This document shows, piece after piece, positions 30,137 to 37,917 of a stretch of DNA of 40,930 bases. The stretch's first letter is position 1, and each line of letters opens with the position of its first letter. The notes under the pieces are model-generated. The model made no database searches. It was not told the DNA's origin and saw only the letters and a program-made list of their open reading frames with translations. Origin of the DNA: Propionibacteriales bacterium (GTDB lineage: Bacteria > Actinomycetota > Actinomycetes > Propionibacteriales > Nocardioidaceae); assembly GCA_009377795.1 (NCBI GenBank), contig WHTJ01000036.1, positions 1 through 40,930 of the forward strand, written 5' to 3'. The translations under genes were made by a program, and so were the position numbers.

Positions 30137-30328
30137 CTACTCCTTCGTGGTGTGCTCCACCTCGGCGTCCGGGCCGGGATAGATCAGGGTCTCGTGGCCG
30201 TCGGCGAAGCGGACGACGTACGGCGGGGCACCGTCGGGCCCGCGTACCTCGATGATCTCGCCCTCCTGATCGTGGACGCCCACCGTCCGGCCGTGGATGC
30301 GCAAGCGTTCACCAACCTCTGCGTGCAT
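30137..30328 (-). CDS. DUF1918 domain protein
   Basis: 63 residues from ATG 30328 with GGAGGTGA upstream. MHAEVGERLRIHGRTVGVHDQEGEIIEVRGPDGAPPYVVRFADGHETLIYPGPDA is a complete DUF1918 domain, a small SH3-like beta barrel common in actinomycetes. Function not known. Confidence 0.9.
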   Translation of the reverse strand: MHAEVGERLRIHGRTVGVHDQEGEIIEVRGPDGAPPYVVRFADGHETLIYPGPDAEVEHTTKE

Positions 30329-30482
30329 GACTCATCACCTCCACACCACGAGATTAGGACGATGCGGGGTGCTAGCACAGGGGGAGTGGGGACATCTTTC
30401 TCGGACATCCGCGCCACCCCTCGTCCGTACGCAGTTCCGGGACAGGCGGCTCAGGCGCCGCTTCGGGTCAGCGGTCTGATGC

Positions 30483-30896
30483 CTACCTGCTCTGTTCCTC
30501 GGGGTGTCGCTCGTGCCATTCGCGGACGACCCGGTCGACGTCGAACGGCGCGAGATTGAGCGGCGGACCGGCCGGTGGCAGCCGGATCGCCTCCCGGATC
30601 TTCTCGTTGACGTCCCCGACGATCCGCCGCACCTCGGTCTCCGACTCGGCGTTCCGCGCCGCGGCCAACGCGTCCTCCGCCTCCTTGCGCAGGGCGAGCG
30701 TCGGGGGGAGAGCGGGTGGCAGCTTCTCCTCGCGCAGCGTTCGTTTGATCCATGCCTCGTGGCGGGGAGTGTCCACGTCGGGGATGGGCTTGCCGGCCCC
30801 CGGCAGGTTGTCGAAGTCGCCCCGCTCCGTCGCCTCGCGGATCTGCTTCTCGACCCAGGTCTCGAAGCTGACGCCGGGTGGCTTGCGCTCGGTCAT
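30483..30896 (-). CDS. DUF1992 (DnaJ homologue C28-like) protein
   Basis: 137 residues. FETWVEKQIREATERGDFDNLPGAGKPI is the hallmark of the DUF1992 domain found in eukaryotic DNAJC28 and many bacteria. The rest is helical and charged, with WIKRTLREEKLPPALPPTLALRKEAED. Cytosolic; role unknown. ATG 30896 is the first start in the conserved frame. Confidence 0.9.
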   Translation of the reverse strand: MTERKPPGVSFETWVEKQIREATERGDFDNLPGAGKPIPDVDTPRHEAWIKRTLREEKLPPALPPTLALRKEAEDALAAARNAESETEVRRIVGDVNEKIREAIRLPPAGPPLNLAPFDVDRVVREWHERHPEEQSR

Positions 30897-31003
30897 GGCG
30901 CCATTCTCCCCGACGTCCGATGAGTTTCGGCGGTTTGCGCGGTCTAATGACCAGGGCGTGCGCCGGATCGCACATCCGTCATCGGCAGAAGGGACGAGGC
31001 GTC

Positions 31004-31477
31004 ATGCAAGGGATCAGCACATGTCTGTGGTTCGACACCGAAGGTGAGGAGGCGGCGAACTTCTACACCTCGATCTTCAAGAACTCGAGGATCCTGGGAG
31101 TCTCCCGCTACGGCGAGGCCGGGCCGAGGCCGGCCGGAACGGTCATGACCGTGAATTTCGAGCTCGACGGGCAGGAGTTCATCGCCCTGAACGGCGGACC
31201 GGAGTTCAAGTTCAACGAGGCCGTGTCATTCCAGGTCAACTGCTACGGCCAGGAGGAGGTCGACGAGTACTGGGACCGGCTCACGGAGGGCGGCGAGCCG
31301 GGGCCGTGCGGCTGGCTGAAGGACAAGTACGGCGTCTCGTGGCAGATCACCCCCACCATTCTGAGTGAGCTGGTCAACGGTCCCGACCCGGAGAAGGCGC
31401 AGCGCGCCATGAGCGCAATGCTCCAGATGTCGAAGATCGACATCCAGGCTCTCAAGGACGCGTACGACGGTTCATGA
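31004..31477 (+). CDS. VOC family protein (PhnB / 3-demethylubiquinone methyltransferase-like)
   Basis: 157 residues from ATG 31004 with GGGACGAGG upstream. ISTCLWFDTEGEEAANFYTSIFKNSRILGVSRYGEAG, FELDGQEFIALNGGP and CGWLKDKYGVSWQITP are the signature of the PhnB-like glyoxalase fold family. These are small dimeric cytosolic proteins of mostly unknown substrate. A strong bidirectional hairpin follows it. Confidence 0.92.
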   Translation: MQGISTCLWFDTEGEEAANFYTSIFKNSRILGVSRYGEAGPRPAGTVMTVNFELDGQEFIALNGGPEFKFNEAVSFQVNCYGQEEVDEYWDRLTEGGEPGPCGWLKDKYGVSWQITPTILSELVNGPDPEKAQRAMSAMLQMSKIDIQALKDAYDGS

Positions 31478-31495
31478 TCGCCGGCGTTCTCGGGG

Positions 31496-31524
31496 CGGAG
31501 ACGGTTCCATCGGAACCGTCTCCG
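31496..31524. terminator. Bidirectional stem-loop between convergent genes
   Basis: A perfect 13-bp stem, CGGAGACGGTTCC (31496-31508) with its complement (31512-31524), around a 3-base ATC loop. It lies between the VOC gene and the convergent membrane protein gene and probably ends both transcripts. Confidence 0.75.
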
Positions 31525-31594
31525 TACGGCGGCCGGGGGAGAACGGGCCGGCTCGTCGCTGCCGTACGCTCGATGTCCTACACGTGTCGTGTAC

Positions 31595-32502
31595 TCATGG
31601 GCCGCGCGGCGCTTCGGTGCGATTCGCTGCCGGCTTGCGCAGACGGTGGTGAGCAGTAGCCGCCCGCAACGCAAGTCCGACGCTCACCGCCAGGAGTCCC
31701 AAGCCGAGCAGGACGAGTGTTGATGCCAGTATGCCGATGTCGAGCGGGCTCCGGCCGGAGTACGTCTGCACCATCGTCGAGGAGATCAACACGGTGTAAC
31801 CGGCAGCGCCGACGGCCAGAACCTCGATCCGCCGACGTTCGATGAAGTCGGACGCCAGTAGCAGCAGGGCCAGCCCCGGCAGCACCTGGACTGCGTGCAG
31901 GGTGAATGCATGCGGGACCTTCAGCGCACCTTGGTCACCGAATGTGTTGCCTCCCTCGACGATCATCTGAACTCCGACGACCTGGCTCAGGAGCATGAGC
32001 ACGAGTCCGATGCGGATCGCGAAGACGAGACTTGCCGGGGCATCCAGTCGCGCGAACGTCCAGACCGTAATAGCCACGATCACCAGGGCCACGAGTCCCA
32101 CAAGCATGCCCATCAGGGCGAAGACCGTCGCATCGAAGCTGGTGTCCTCATTGAAGTGCGACGCGACGCCTCGCCACCTCTGCATCGTGATGAGGAACCC
32201 TCGCCGACGGAGGCGACCGCGAAGATTCCGAGAAGGAGCCAACCCACATACCGTCTCGGTCGCAAGAAGCTCATGAACCACGTCACCGTCATCAAGGTGA
32301 TTCCGAACGACAGGCCGAACACCATCGGCTTGCGCCAGGACACCGGGCCCTCCAACGACGACCCACCATCGACCAAGTAGACGACACCGTGAAACAGCCC
32401 GCTCACGATCAATAGGCCAGCGCACACGTATGCGAACCGTTGGTAGGGCGCAATCGGGGTGAACCTGCCGATACGCCAAAGTTCGGCGACGAGCTCCCTC
32501 AC
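31595..32502 (-). pseudogene. Multi-pass membrane protein, frameshifted
   Basis: ATG 32502 starts MRELVAELWRIGRFTPIAPYQRFAYVCAGLLIVSG, with further helices to GWLLLGIFAVASVGEG. At the CCC run 32198-32200 one base appears to be missing. The natural continuation, GFLITMQRWRGVASHFNEDTSFDATVFALMG and five more hydrophobic helices, is in the next frame, ending at 31595. The repaired protein would have about 302 residues and eight or so membrane helices. It resembles unnamed actinobacterial membrane proteins. A sequencing error is as likely as a real mutation. Confidence 0.7.
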
Positions 32503-32878
32503 GAGGAACCCTCCCCTCGGCGACGACCCGTCTCTCGTATCACGTCCACGACAGGGTCAGGGTCGGGTGCGTGTATGTGCCAACCCGAGGGGCACATCCG
32601 GCCGCGACGGCATCATGGCAGCGGCCGCTGTCAGGCCGAAGGCGTCAGGCGTGGATGGCGCTGCACGGGAACCTCCGGCGCCTCTCTACGCTACAACGCA
32701 CTCGTCAGCCGAGTTGCGTGTTTCAGAAAGAGACGCCACGCCCTGGGCCAGCGCAGCGACAGGTGCTTGAGCGGGCTGGGCCGGGGACCAGCCCGACCGT
32801 CCGTCGCCTGACGGACACCTTGCTCGCAGGTACCGTTTATCGATATATTCTTACCGTGACTCGATCGAAAGAGACCCG
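32503..32878. other. Intergenic stretch, promoter of the DUF2975 gene at its right end
   Basis: No convincing gene in 376 bases. The last 60 bases are A/T-rich, with TATCGATATATTC (around 32838-32850), a likely promoter and HTH-binding element for the following pair. Confidence 0.4.
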
Positions 32879-33376
32879 ATGGGGGAGCTGACCGTCCTCG
32901 CGCTGCGCATCGTGCTCGCGATGGTGCTCGCCGGCTCGCTGTTCGTGCAGGCGGTGATGGTGCCCCTGCTGGCTATCGACCTGGAGGAGCTCAGCCCCGA
33001 CTACGCGTACCTGCGCGTCCCGCTGATCGTCATCATGGTCCTGGGTGTCGTCACCATCCAGGTCACCCTGGTGTGCGTGTGGCGGCTGCTGACGATGGTG
33101 CGGCGGGGCACGGTGTTCTCCCATGCCGCCTTCCGCTACGTGGACGTCATCTTCGGCGCGGTCGCGGCGGCGGCCCTGCTCACGCTCGCGCTCGCCGTCC
33201 TCCTCGCGCCGGGCGAGGCCGTCGCGCCCGGCATCGTCCTCCTGATCTGCGGGGCGGCGCTGCTGATCGCCGGGGTCGCCCTGATCGTCCTCGTGCTGCG
33301 GATGCTGCTCGCCCAGGCGGTCGCCCGCGACACCGAGGCGCATCACCTGCGGGCCGAGCTGGACGAGGTCATCTGA
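32879..33376 (+). CDS. DUF2975 membrane protein
   Basis: 165 residues with four hydrophobic helices (LRIVLAMVLAGSLFVQAVMVPLLAI; VPLIVIMVLGVVTIQVTLVCVWRLL; FGAVAAAALLTLALAVLLA; GIVLLICGAALLIAGVALIVLVLRMLL). DUF2975 proteins are nearly always paired with a small HTH regulator, as here: the stop overlaps the next start (TGATG). The pair may sense something at the membrane. GAAAGAGAC serves as the ribosome binding region. Confidence 0.88.
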   Translation: MGELTVLALRIVLAMVLAGSLFVQAVMVPLLAIDLEELSPDYAYLRVPLIVIMVLGVVTIQVTLVCVWRLLTMVRRGTVFSHAAFRYVDVIFGAVAAAALLTLALAVLLAPGEAVAPGIVLLICGAALLIAGVALIVLVLRMLLAQAVARDTEAHHLRAELDEVI

Positions 33377-33645
33377 TGCCGATCGTCGTCGACATCGACG
33401 TGATGCTGGCCAAGCGCAAGATGGCCGTGGGCGCGCTCGCGGAACGCGTCGGGATCACGCCCGCCAACCTGGCGGTGCTCAAGAACGGTCGCGCCAAGGC
33501 GGTCCGCTTCACCACGCTCGCCGCACTATGCGAGGCGCTCGGGTGCCAGCCCGGAGACCTGCTGCGCTGGGAGCCCGAGGACCCGGCGGACGAGACCGAA
33601 AACAGACGGATCATTCCGCCGGCCGGCGAGCTTTCACCTTCCTGA
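33376..33645 (+). CDS. Small XRE/Cro-type HTH regulator (YozG-like)
   Basis: 89 residues: MPIVVDIDVMLAKRKMAVGALAERVGITPANLAVLKNGRAKAVRFTTLAALCEALGCQPGDLLRW is the complete HTH_26 domain found downstream of DUF2975 genes. A charged tail follows. Coupled to the membrane protein gene by a one-base overlap, it probably regulates this operon. A terminator-like palindrome follows at 33675. Confidence 0.92.
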   Translation: MPIVVDIDVMLAKRKMAVGALAERVGITPANLAVLKNGRAKAVRFTTLAALCEALGCQPGDLLRWEPEDPADETENRRIIPPAGELSPS

Positions 33646-33674
33646 TTCCAGGATTGACTCTCAGCCCAGAGACG

Positions 33675-33692
33675 AGACGGCCCCGGCCGTCT
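33675..33692 (+). terminator. Palindrome after the HTH gene
   Basis: AGACGGCC (33675-33682), CC, GGCCGTCT (33685-33692), 30 bases after the HTH gene stop. The stem is perfect and the loop is very short. Confidence 0.5.
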
Positions 33693-34106
33693 GTGACATG
33701 GGAGGGAAGACAGTGGGGAGAAGACGCTGGCCAGATCGGGATCAGGCAACCCGGCTCAGCGGCTCAGAGCAGTCTCCCGCTTCACGCGCGACAGCTTCTC
33801 GGGATTGCGCACATGCCGGCATCCTTGCTCGCTGCACCGCGCTTCGCTCGCCTGGGGGTCCGACAAAGCAGGCATTTCAGACCGCAATTGGTAGACAGAC
33901 GGGTGAAGAACGGTCGAGTGAGTAAAGATCAGCGGTGGTTGACGGGCGGACGGCTGGCCGTCGTCATTTTTGCGTCGAGTCTCATGGAAGCGTCGCGGCG
34001 GTGGGGTAGTGGACCCAGGTCTGCGTCATTGATTCAGCCAGTGAGACACGGAGACTACCTGACACCCTGCGTATCAAGTTCGGGCGTATTCGTCCCCGAG
34101 CGGGAC
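33693..34106. other. Intergenic stretch with one copy of a degenerate repeat
   Basis: No gene is supported here. Its right third carries one copy of a roughly 90-base repeat (34003-34091) that recurs at 34950-35039. Confidence 0.4.
34003..34091 (+). repeat. Degenerate direct repeat, copy 1
   Basis: It begins GGGGTAGTGG, continues AGGTCTGC, TTGAT and CCTGACACCCTGCG (34058-34071), and ends near GGGCGTATT. The same blocks in the same order and orientation occur at 34950-35039. A GGGGTAGTGG also occurs at 36078-36087. Confidence 0.6.
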
Positions 34107-34923
34107 CTACCGGGAGCCGGCAACGTCGAGCGCTGCGGAGATGGGCTCAAGGTCTGCGATGAGCTGGTCGAGCTCGCTCGGCTCCAGACTGTCGTACGCC
34201 GGTGCGGCGAGGTCGTCGGTGAGCGACTCGATCCGCTCCTTGGTCATCCGGCCGGCGTCACTGAGCCAGCCGGAGCCGTCGATGAGGCCACGGGCGCGCA
34301 TCCCGTCCACAACCGCGGCCAGCCTGGCCGCGGGGAGATGGTGGACCCTGCCGAACTTCTCCGCGGGGGATGTCCTCGGAGAGCGCGTGGAGCACGTGGG
34401 CCTCCGTCGATGCCCGCGGCGACCAGAGCGGCGATATGGCCGTCCCCGCGGTGCTCGCGGAGCAGGGTGGCCGCGCGCCAGAGCCTGGCCACGGGTTCCT
34501 CGGGTACGGGGAGCGCTCGGAGCGTGGCATACATGATCCGTCCCTCCGTCGGGGCGCTGGATGCCGCCCTGGTGGCGAGGTCGGCGGCACGCGCGAGACC
34601 GGGGCGGCGGCGAGGTCGCCGAGAATCCGCCTCAGCGCCGCGACGCTGCCATGCTCGCGCGCGGCGAGCGCTGCCTCGGGAGTGGCCGTGTCCCAGACGC
34701 GGGGGATGTGGCGGGCGACCTCGCCCTTGGCGAAGTTGTAGAAGATCGCATGGACCACCTCGGCCGGGACCCGGCCCAGCGGTGCGGCCCGTCCGGCGAA
34801 GTAGCCGTCCCAGACGTTCCGGTGGCCGAGCGCCATGAGCGCATCGGTCGGCTCGTCCGCGAAGTAGGTGACCAGGTGGATCGGCTCCACGAGCCGGTGC
34901 AGGCGGCGGGCGGTGGACTCCAT
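34107..34923 (-). pseudogene. SCO6745-family protein, multiply frameshifted
   Basis: ATG 34923 starts MESTARRLHRLVEPIHLVTYFADEPTDALMALGHRNVWDGYFAGRAAPLG, the N-terminus of the actinobacterial SCO6745 family (winged-helix-like, unknown role). The sense then jumps frames three times: near 34599 (one base missing) into ARAADLATRAASS...REHRGDGHIAALVAAGID, near 34404 (one extra) into EAHVLHALSEDIP, and in the G-run 34365-34369 (one extra) into VDGMRARGLIDGSGWLSDAGR...ALDVAGSR, ending at 34107. Repair would give about 271 residues. All three are in short C or G runs. Confidence 0.75.
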
Positions 34924-34949
34924 GGGTTTCTCCTTTGGTCGCCACTGAC

Positions 34950-35039
34950 GGGGTAGTGGTCCGAGGTCTGCATAGTTGATCCACCTGATGCCATGCGCAA
35001 GCTAGTGCCTGACACCCTGCGAATCAGTTCAGGCGCATT
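34950..35039 (+). repeat. Degenerate direct repeat, copy 2
   Basis: It shares with 34003-34091 the blocks GGGGTAGTGG (34950-34959), AGGTCTGC, TTGAT and CCTGACACCCTGCG (35008-35021), then GTTC and GGCG-ATT. It lies directly before a transposase scrap, so it may be the end of a decayed insertion sequence. Confidence 0.6.
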
Positions 35040-35107
35040 GGGTGCCAACGAGCGCCCCGCTCCGCGGCATGGCAGCGTTGACTGCCACGCTCTCGAGGGA
35101 CCCTCGG

Positions 35108-35233
35108 GCTGACTGTGCAGCAGACCCCGACGACTTCCCAGCCGAGCACTGGATCCACCTGCGCACCACCAACCCGATCGAATCCACCTTCGCCACCGTC
35201 CGGCTCCGCACCCGAGTCACCAAGGGCGGGTGC
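35108..35233 (+). pseudogene. IS256/Mutator-type transposase remnant
   Basis: About 40 codons read DFPAEHWIHLRTTNPIESTFATVRLRTRVTKGG, the conserved C-terminal part of IS256-family (Mutator) transposases. Nothing of the catalytic core before it remains, and the sequence after TKG is unrelated. It is a dead fragment on the plus strand, between the degenerate repeat and the DHFR gene. Confidence 0.85.
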
Positions 35234-35243
35234 ATGGATGGAC

Positions 35244-35822
35244 TCAGACATGCAGGGTGGGCCGGTAGATGAGCTCTTGGGTGTTGCCGTCGAGCGTCCG
35301 GCTCTCGATCAGCTCGAGGTTGAAGTCGGGCGCACCCTGGAAGATCGGGTCCTCCCCGGTCTGACCGGTGATCACAGGGAAGAGCGTCACCTGGACGCGG
35401 TCGACCAGACCGGCGGCCATCAGCGCCCGGTTCAACGACAGGCTGCCGTGCGAGCGCAACGGCACCTCGGACTCCTCCTTGAGCCGGGCGACGACGTCGA
35501 CGGCGTCGCCGCTCACGACGGTCGCGTCCGGCCAGTCGAGGGGTTCTTCCAGTGTGGTCGACACCACCGTTGCCGGCAGGTTCCTCATCCGGGTGACCCA
35601 TGGGTCACGCACCTCGGACTCCTCGGTGCTCGAGGCCAGCATCTGCGCGTGCGCACGATAGGTGTTGGCCCCGAAGACCATCCGCTGCTCCTGGTCGTAC
35701 AGGGCGAGGCGGTGGTCGAGAAACTCGGGGCCTTGCTTGCCCCAGTAGCCGCCCCAGTTGCCGCTGTGGGCGCCGTAGCCGTCGAGGCTGGAAAAGACGT
35801 CGAAGGTGTAGGTAGCGGCCAT
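35244..35822 (-). CDS. Dihydrofolate reductase / RibD C-terminal-like protein
   Basis: 192 residues from ATG 35822 with GAGGAGAG upstream. TFDVFSSLDGYGAHSGNWGGYWGKQGPEFLDHRLALYDQEQRMVFGANTYRAHAQML, then LPATVVSTTLEEPLDWPDATVVSGD and LRSHGSLSLNRALMAAGLVDRVQVTLFPVITG, follow the RibD_C / DHFR-like reductase pattern. Family members reduce flavin precursors or unknown substrates with NADPH; most are uncharacterised. Its 3' end reaches the transposase remnant. Confidence 0.9.
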   Translation of the reverse strand: MAATYTFDVFSSLDGYGAHSGNWGGYWGKQGPEFLDHRLALYDQEQRMVFGANTYRAHAQMLASSTEESEVRDPWVTRMRNLPATVVSTTLEEPLDWPDATVVSGDAVDVVARLKEESEVPLRSHGSLSLNRALMAAGLVDRVQVTLFPVITGQTGEDPIFQGAPDFNLELIESRTLDGNTQELIYRPTLHV

Positions 35823-36250
35823 GGTGCTCTCCTCGAGTGCGGTTGATCGGGTGTGGGGAGCCAGACTGGGAACCACGGCGAGACTAATCGCCGTTGGACT
35901 CCTGGAGTCCGGCCGCCCCCGATGCGGCCCCAGCCTCCGGACACGCCGGGAGGAGCCCGGCCGTACAACCAGCGTCCGTCTGTAGCCGCTCAGGGTTCCG
36001 CGAGTACCCAGCGCCGAAAGTCGGCCGTCCTGAGGTTGCTCCCGCAAAGGATCGTCGCGATGTCCGGCGTCCCCGGCGGGGTAGTGGCGGTCGCCTCGGT
36101 CGGTGATTCATCCGATGCAATACGCAGACTAAGGATTGACATAATGTTGCTTATCGGCGCGTTAATGTGCGGGAGTTGCATGCGATGCAGGAACTCCCAT
36201 CTCGGGCGTCTGTGTCGCGTCGCAGTCATCGTGACGCAGTCGCACTTCAG
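35823..36250. other. Intergenic stretch with a bulged inverted repeat
   Basis: No gene is supported. GGGAGTTGCAT (36171-36181) pairs with ATGC-AGG-AACTCCC (36185-36198), leaving AGG bulged. An A/T-rich block with TTGACA (36137-36142) lies just before it. A third GGGGTAGTGG occurs at 36078-36087. Confidence 0.35.
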
Positions 36251-36944
36251 TCAGCCGTGTCGCGTGGTGTTGACCGTCCCCGGCCGCGCAGTGCCGACAC
36301 AGCGACGATCACGAGGACCCGTGACCCCTTCGTACTCCGCCACTGGCGCCGGGCCAGCAGTTTCGTACTCCACGAGGAGCACGCCCGTCGACGTCGCGTT
36401 GCGTTCGACGAGGCGGAGACCCGTCCCGTGCATCGGGTGCACGAGTAGCCGGCGCCCCGCACCGATGATCGTGGGCGCGACGGCCAGTCGAACGGCGTCG
36501 ACCAATCCGGCCGATCCGGCCGACAGCAGCCTGTGAGCGAGTCGAGCGCTTCCGTGGATCTGCAGCTCACGGCCTGGTCGCTCCTTCAGCGCAGCGACGG
36601 TGTCGGTGGGGTCGCCACGAAGAACTGTCGTGGGTTCCCAGTCGCCAGTAGCGAGGGTGCTGCTGACGACGTACTTCGGCAGCGAGTTCATCCGCTCGGC
36701 GAAGGGATCGTCAGGGTCCGTGATCTGCGGCCAGTCGCGGGCGAAGGCCTCATAGGTCCGCTCGCCGAACAGGAGACCGTCGGCAAAGGTCGAGCCAGTC
36801 GGATGCCTGACGGACGAACTGCTCGTCCATGTACGGGACCAGCCAGCCACCCCGGGTGAAACCGTCGCTGGTGTCTTCCGTGGGCGAGCCGGGCCCCTGA
36901 CTGACTCCGTCGAGGGTGAGGAACTGGGTCAGCGCGATCTTCAT
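36251..36944 (-). pseudogene. Second dihydrofolate reductase-like protein, frameshifted
   Basis: ATG 36944 overlaps the stop of the SRPBCC gene (ATGA) and starts MKIALTQFLTLDGVSQGPGSP...RGGWLVPYMDEQFVRQASDWLDL. One extra base in the run 36785-36787 shifts the frame. The sense continues ADGLLFGERTYEAFARDWPQITDPDDPFAERMNSLPKYVVSSTL...IHGSARLAHRLL to a late stop at 36251. The last 30 residues after VAEYE look unconserved. It is the third gene of an ArsR-SRPBCC-DHFR operon, a frequent arrangement in actinomycetes. Sequencing error is possible. Confidence 0.75.
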
Positions 36945-37417
36945 CGGACCGCCACGTCCTCCACCAGCCGGGCGAGCTGCTCGATGGTGCTCCCCCAGCC
37001 CGCTGAGAAGCCCAGCTCCTCGTGTCGCGATCGTGCGGCTGGGTCGCCATGACGGACGACAACCCGGTACGCGGTGCCGTACGCATGATCCGAAAGCGTG
37101 ATATCCGCGGTCATGGCAACCGGGTCTGGCTTCGCCGGCCGCCATTCGTGATCGAGGGCGTTCGTGAACACGATGCGCTCTCCCTGCTCAACCCGGACGA
37201 AGCAGGCGTCGAGGTGCGGTAAGTAGTCCATCCCATCGTCACTGATTCGGGTGAGGAATGCGCCTCCAGCCCTGACCTCAAGCCGTTCGACCCGGCACCT
37301 CGCTGGTTCGGGGACCCACCACTGCTCGAGACTGGCGGGATCGGTCCACGCTTTCCAGACCGCCTCGCGTGGGGCGCGGATGATCCGCTCGATCTCGAGG
37401 TCGAGATCTGGATTCAC
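36941..37417 (-). CDS. SRPBCC (AHSA1-like) domain protein
   Basis: 158 residues from GTG 37417, overlapping the ArsR stop. IERIIRAPREAVWKAWTDPASLEQWWVPEP is the AHSA1/START-like opening; GGAFLTRISDDGMDYLPHLDACFVRVEQGERIVFTNAL and the C-terminal GWGSTIEQLARLVE complete the helix-grip fold. Such proteins bind small hydrophobic ligands. Those paired with ArsR regulators are of unknown function. Confidence 0.92.
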   Translation of the reverse strand: MNPDLDLEIERIIRAPREAVWKAWTDPASLEQWWVPEPARCRVERLEVRAGGAFLTRISDDGMDYLPHLDACFVRVEQGERIVFTNALDHEWRPAKPDPVAMTADITLSDHAYGTAYRVVVRHGDPAARSRHEELGFSAGWGSTIEQLARLVEDVAVR

Positions 37418-37746
37418 GACTTGTCCTCCTTCGTGACGAACTGCTCGAGGCGATCGGTGCGTTCCCGCCAGATGGCTTTCTGATCGCCCAGCCAGTCGTT
37501 GATCAGGCCGAAGCGATTGCGGTTGAGCTCGCAGGTACGCACGCGACCTGCTTTGGACGTGCTGATCAGGCCGCTGGACTCGAGCATGCGGACGTGTTTC
37601 ATAAACGACGGCAACGTCATCGGCGCCTCACCCGCGAGGTCGCCGACACTGGCAGGCCCCTGCCCGAGCCGCCGGATCACCGCCCGCCTGGTCGGGTCGG
37701 CCAGGGCGACGAACACACCATCGAGTGCCGAGGAATACTTTTCCAC
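37414..37746 (-). CDS. ArsR family transcriptional regulator
   Basis: 110 residues from GTG 37746. LDGVFVALADPTRRAVIRRLGQGPASVGDLAGEAPMTLPSFMKHVRMLESSGLISTSKAGRVRTCELN is the ArsR winged helix without the cysteine metal site, so it is not a metal sensor of the classic type. WLGDQKAIWRERTDRLEQFV ends the protein, as in SRPBCC-linked members. The start lies 8 bases after a TATACT box, so the message is probably leaderless. Direct repeats in the promoter suggest autoregulation. Confidence 0.92.
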   Translation of the reverse strand: MEKYSSALDGVFVALADPTRRAVIRRLGQGPASVGDLAGEAPMTLPSFMKHVRMLESSGLISTSKAGRVRTCELNRNRFGLINDWLGDQKAIWRERTDRLEQFVTKEDKS

Positions 37747-37748
37747 AA

Positions 37749-37793
37749 GGCTAAGTATAGTCCTGCCCCACACTTAACGCAAGGGCTAAGTAT
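37749..37793 (-). promoter_or_regulatory. Promoter and direct-repeat operator of the arsR operon
   Basis: On the minus strand TTGCGT (37782-37777), a 17-base spacer and TATACT (37759-37754) form a good promoter. The plus-strand decamer GGCTAAGTAT occurs at 37749-37758 and 37784-37793, exact copies 35 bases apart. One overlaps the -10 box and the other abuts the -35 box. This is a likely ArsR site. Confidence 0.65.
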
Positions 37794-37917
37794 TTGCGAG
37801 TACGAGCGTGCACACCAGGGGTCCACCGAGCTCACTACGCATGGCGGCACGGTAAGCCGGTCAGGCAGGCCCGGCGCTCATCGTGCTCAGGTAAGGCTTC
37901 ACTCCGGTGACGGTTGG

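Noticed and set aside
35853-36536. Possible plus-strand gene between the two DHFR genes
   Set aside because: Its second half is antisense to the second DHFR gene and its first half is low-complexity; no start signal.
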